A stretch of 15,376 nt of DNA, from the NCBI GenBank assembly GCA_039933635.1, contig JBDTNQ010000108.1, forward strand, positions 1 through 15,376, given 5' to 3'. The notes under the pieces are model-generated. The model worked only from the letters and a program-made list of their open reading frames with translations. It was not told where the DNA came from and did not search any database. Each line of letters opens with the position of its first letter. Position 1 is the stretch's first letter. A program made the position numbers and the translations under genes. This DNA is from JBDTNQ01 sp039933635 (GTDB lineage: Bacteria; Acidobacteriota; Vicinamibacteria; Vicinamibacterales; SCN-69-37). Of the stretch, positions 13,683 through 15,376 are shown piece by piece.

Positions 13683-15356
13683 ATGCGACTTGCTCTCGCC
13701 CAGCTGAATTTCACCGTCGGCGCCTTCGACGCGTCGTTCGCGAAAATCGAGGCGGCGGTGACCCGCGCGCGCGAGGCGGGGGCGGACCTTCTCGTGCTCA
13801 CCGAACTGGCGGCGACTGGCTATCCGCCGCGTGACCTCGTCGGTCACGCGGCGTTCGTCGACGCGAACCTCGCGCTCGTCGACCAGGTGGCCGCACTCAC
13901 CGACGAGCGGCTGGCCGTCCTGATCGGGTTCGTCGATCGCCAGCCGCGCCTCGCCGGTAAGCCGCTCCACAACGCCGTGGCCCTCTGCCACAGCGGCGTC
14001 GTCGCGGAACGTCGCTATAAGACCCTCCTGCCGACCTACGACGTCTTCGACGAAGACCGGTACTTCGAGCCGGCCGAGCGGGTGACTCCGATGGTCCTGC
14101 GCGGGGTCAGGCTCGGGGTGACGATCTGCGAGGACCTCTGGAACGACAAGGATTTCTGGCCGACGCGCCTCTATCACCGCGATCCCGTGGCGGAACTGGC
14201 GGGGCAGGGCGTCGACCTGTTCATCAACGTCTCCGCCAGTCCGTTCACGATCGACAAGGCGGATCTCCGGCGCCGCATGGTTCGCCAGGCGGCGGTGACC
14301 CATCAGCGCTACTTCTTCTACGTCAATCAGGTCGGCGGCAACGACGAGATCGTCTTCGACGGCCACTCGATCGGCGTGGCGCCCGATGGGCGCGAGATCG
14401 CGCGAGCGGCGGAATTCGACGAGGACTTCATCGTGTGCGACGTGCCCGTCGGGCCCGGCGACACGAGTCGCGAGTCCCCACCCGTGCTTCGCGCGGTGAG
14501 CTCGTCGGTGGAGGAGGCGGCCTACGGAGCGCTCGTCCTCGGCCTGCGCGACTACGCGCGCAAGTGCGGGTTTCGGCGAGCGGTACTGGGCCTGTCCGGC
14601 GGTATCGATTCGGCGCTCACGGCCTGCCTGGCCGCTGAGGCTCTGGGCCCCGCGAATGTGCTCGGCGTGGCGATGCCGACACGGTTCTCGTCGGCGTACA
14701 GCGTTGCGGATGCCGCAGCGCTCGCGCAGAATCTCGGCATCGAGTTCCAGTTGGTCGCCATCGACGGTATCTACCAGGCCCACCTCGATGCGCTCGCGCC
14801 GGTCTTTGCCGGGCGCGCGCCCGATACATCTGAAGAGAATCTGCAGGCGCGAGCCCGTGGCGCGATCCTGATGGCGCTCTCGAACAAGTTCGGATCGATT
14901 CTGCTCTCCACCGGAAACAAGTCCGAGTTGGCCGTCGGATACTGCACGCTGTACGGCGACATGTGCGGCGGGCTCGCGGTGATTAGCGACGTGCCGAAGA
15001 CGCTCGTCTACCAGCTGTCCCACTTCGTCAACCGCGAACGCGAAATCATCCCCGCGTCGACACTCACCAAACCACCCAGCGCCGAGCTGCGCCCCGAGCA
15101 GCTCGACACGGACAGCCTGCCGCCCTATGAGGTGCTGGACCCCATCATCCAGGCGTACGTCGAGGATGCGCTGGATCTCGACGCCATCGCGGCGCGGGGA
15201 CACGAACGGGCCATCGCCGCCGATGTCATTCGCCGGATTGACGCCAGCGAATACAAGCGTCGTCAAGCGGCGCCTGGCTTGAAGATCTCATCGAAAGCGT
15301 TCGGCGTTGGACGCCGATACCCCATCGCCGCGGACTATCACTTCAACCGGCGCTGA
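13683..15356 (+). CDS. nadE: Glutamine-dependent NAD+ synthetase
   Basis: A complete 557-aa two-domain enzyme making NAD+ from deamido-NAD+, ATP and glutamine, the last step of NAD synthesis, in the cytosol. Residues 1-250 are the nitrilase-type glutaminase with its full triad: Glu41 in VLTELAATGYPPRD, Lys113 in RRYKTLLPTYDVFDE and Cys149 in VTICEDLW. Residues from about 285 are the synthetase, with the PP-loop SGGIDS at 305-310, LLSTGNKSELAVGYCTLYGD and the ending TKPPSAELRPEQLDTDSLPP then KAFGVGRRYPIAADYHFNRR. The length fits the short (about 540-570 aa) bacterial class. The start is ATG 13683 because protein-like sequence begins there; the open frame upstream overlaps the previous gene and is Arg-rich nonsense. 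No strong Shine-Dalgarno is visible, so reading-through from the preceding gene may help. Confidence 0.97.
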   Translation: MRLALAQLNFTVGAFDASFAKIEAAVTRAREAGADLLVLTELAATGYPPRDLVGHAAFVDANLALVDQVAALTDERLAVLIGFVDRQPRLAGKPLHNAVALCHSGVVAERRYKTLLPTYDVFDEDRYFEPAERVTPMVLRGVRLGVTICEDLWNDKDFWPTRLYHRDPVAELAGQGVDLFINVSASPFTIDKADLRRRMVRQAAVTHQRYFFYVNQVGGNDEIVFDGHSIGVAPDGREIARAAEFDEDFIVCDVPVGPGDTSRESPPVLRAVSSSVEEAAYGALVLGLRDYARKCGFRRAVLGLSGGIDSALTACLAAEALGPANVLGVAMPTRFSSAYSVADAAALAQNLGIEFQLVAIDGIYQAHLDALAPVFAGRAPDTSEENLQARARGAILMALSNKFGSILLSTGNKSELAVGYCTLYGDMCGGLAVISDVPKTLVYQLSHFVNREREIIPASTLTKPPSAELRPEQLDTDSLPPYEVLDPIIQAYVEDALDLDAIAARGHERAIAADVIRRIDASEYKRRQAAPGLKISSKAFGVGRRYPIAADYHFNRR

Positions 15357-15376
15357 CTCCGAACCGCCGCATCATC

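Noticed and set aside
13605..15266. 553-aa minus-strand open frame opposite nadE
   Set aside because: Low-complexity Arg/Asp/Val-rich translation with no motif, entirely antisense to a complete NAD+ synthetase.

Overview
The window is GC-rich bacterial chromosome with long open frames, a strong C/G bias at third codon positions, Sec-type leaders ending in AQ, and clusters of C-rich 8-bp repeats. This style, together with the gene set, suggests an Acidobacteriota (Vicinamibacteria-like) soil or sediment genome. That placement is an inference from style and gene content; there is no rRNA or marker gene to prove it. No phage, integrase, transposase, CRISPR array, rRNA or tRNA was seen.

Left part (1-3381): a secreted YncE-like beta-propeller on the minus strand is divergent from a complete D-2-hydroxyacid dehydrogenase. 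An array of 8-bp GTCCCCTC-type repeats lies between them, and matching units also lie past the propeller's 3' end. Next come a gutted SAM-methyltransferase remnant with its N- and C-terminal ends in different frames, and a small secreted DUF442-type phosphatase-like protein.

Centre (3382-10192, minus strand): three large genes are joined by two 4-base stop/start overlaps (GTGA). In order of transcription they are a 1126-aa transglutaminase-DUF2126 putative amidoligase, an 843-aa fusion of a circularly permuted ATP-grasp ligase with an alpha-E domain, and a 301-aa transglutaminase-like protease. This is a compact form of the peptide-ligase/transglutaminase systems predicted by comparative genomics. 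Its product is unknown, and no proteasome-like Anbu subunit is present here. The 330-bp divergent region upstream (10193-10522) holds two adjacent perfect dyads and a third hairpin, good candidates for operators.

Right part (10523-15376, plus strand): a proline-hinged two-domain lipoprotein; a strong 11-bp-stem hairpin; a possible small secreted peptide on the minus strand with a consensus Shine-Dalgarno; a VOC/glyoxalase-fold protein; and a 132-bp MITE-like element whose 32-bp terminal inverted repeats are themselves hairpins. These are followed by a closely spaced set: an SRPBCC protein, a four-helix PF04020 membrane protein, a small secreted protein and a complete glutamine-dependent NAD+ synthetase (nadE) that ends 20 bases before the window edge.
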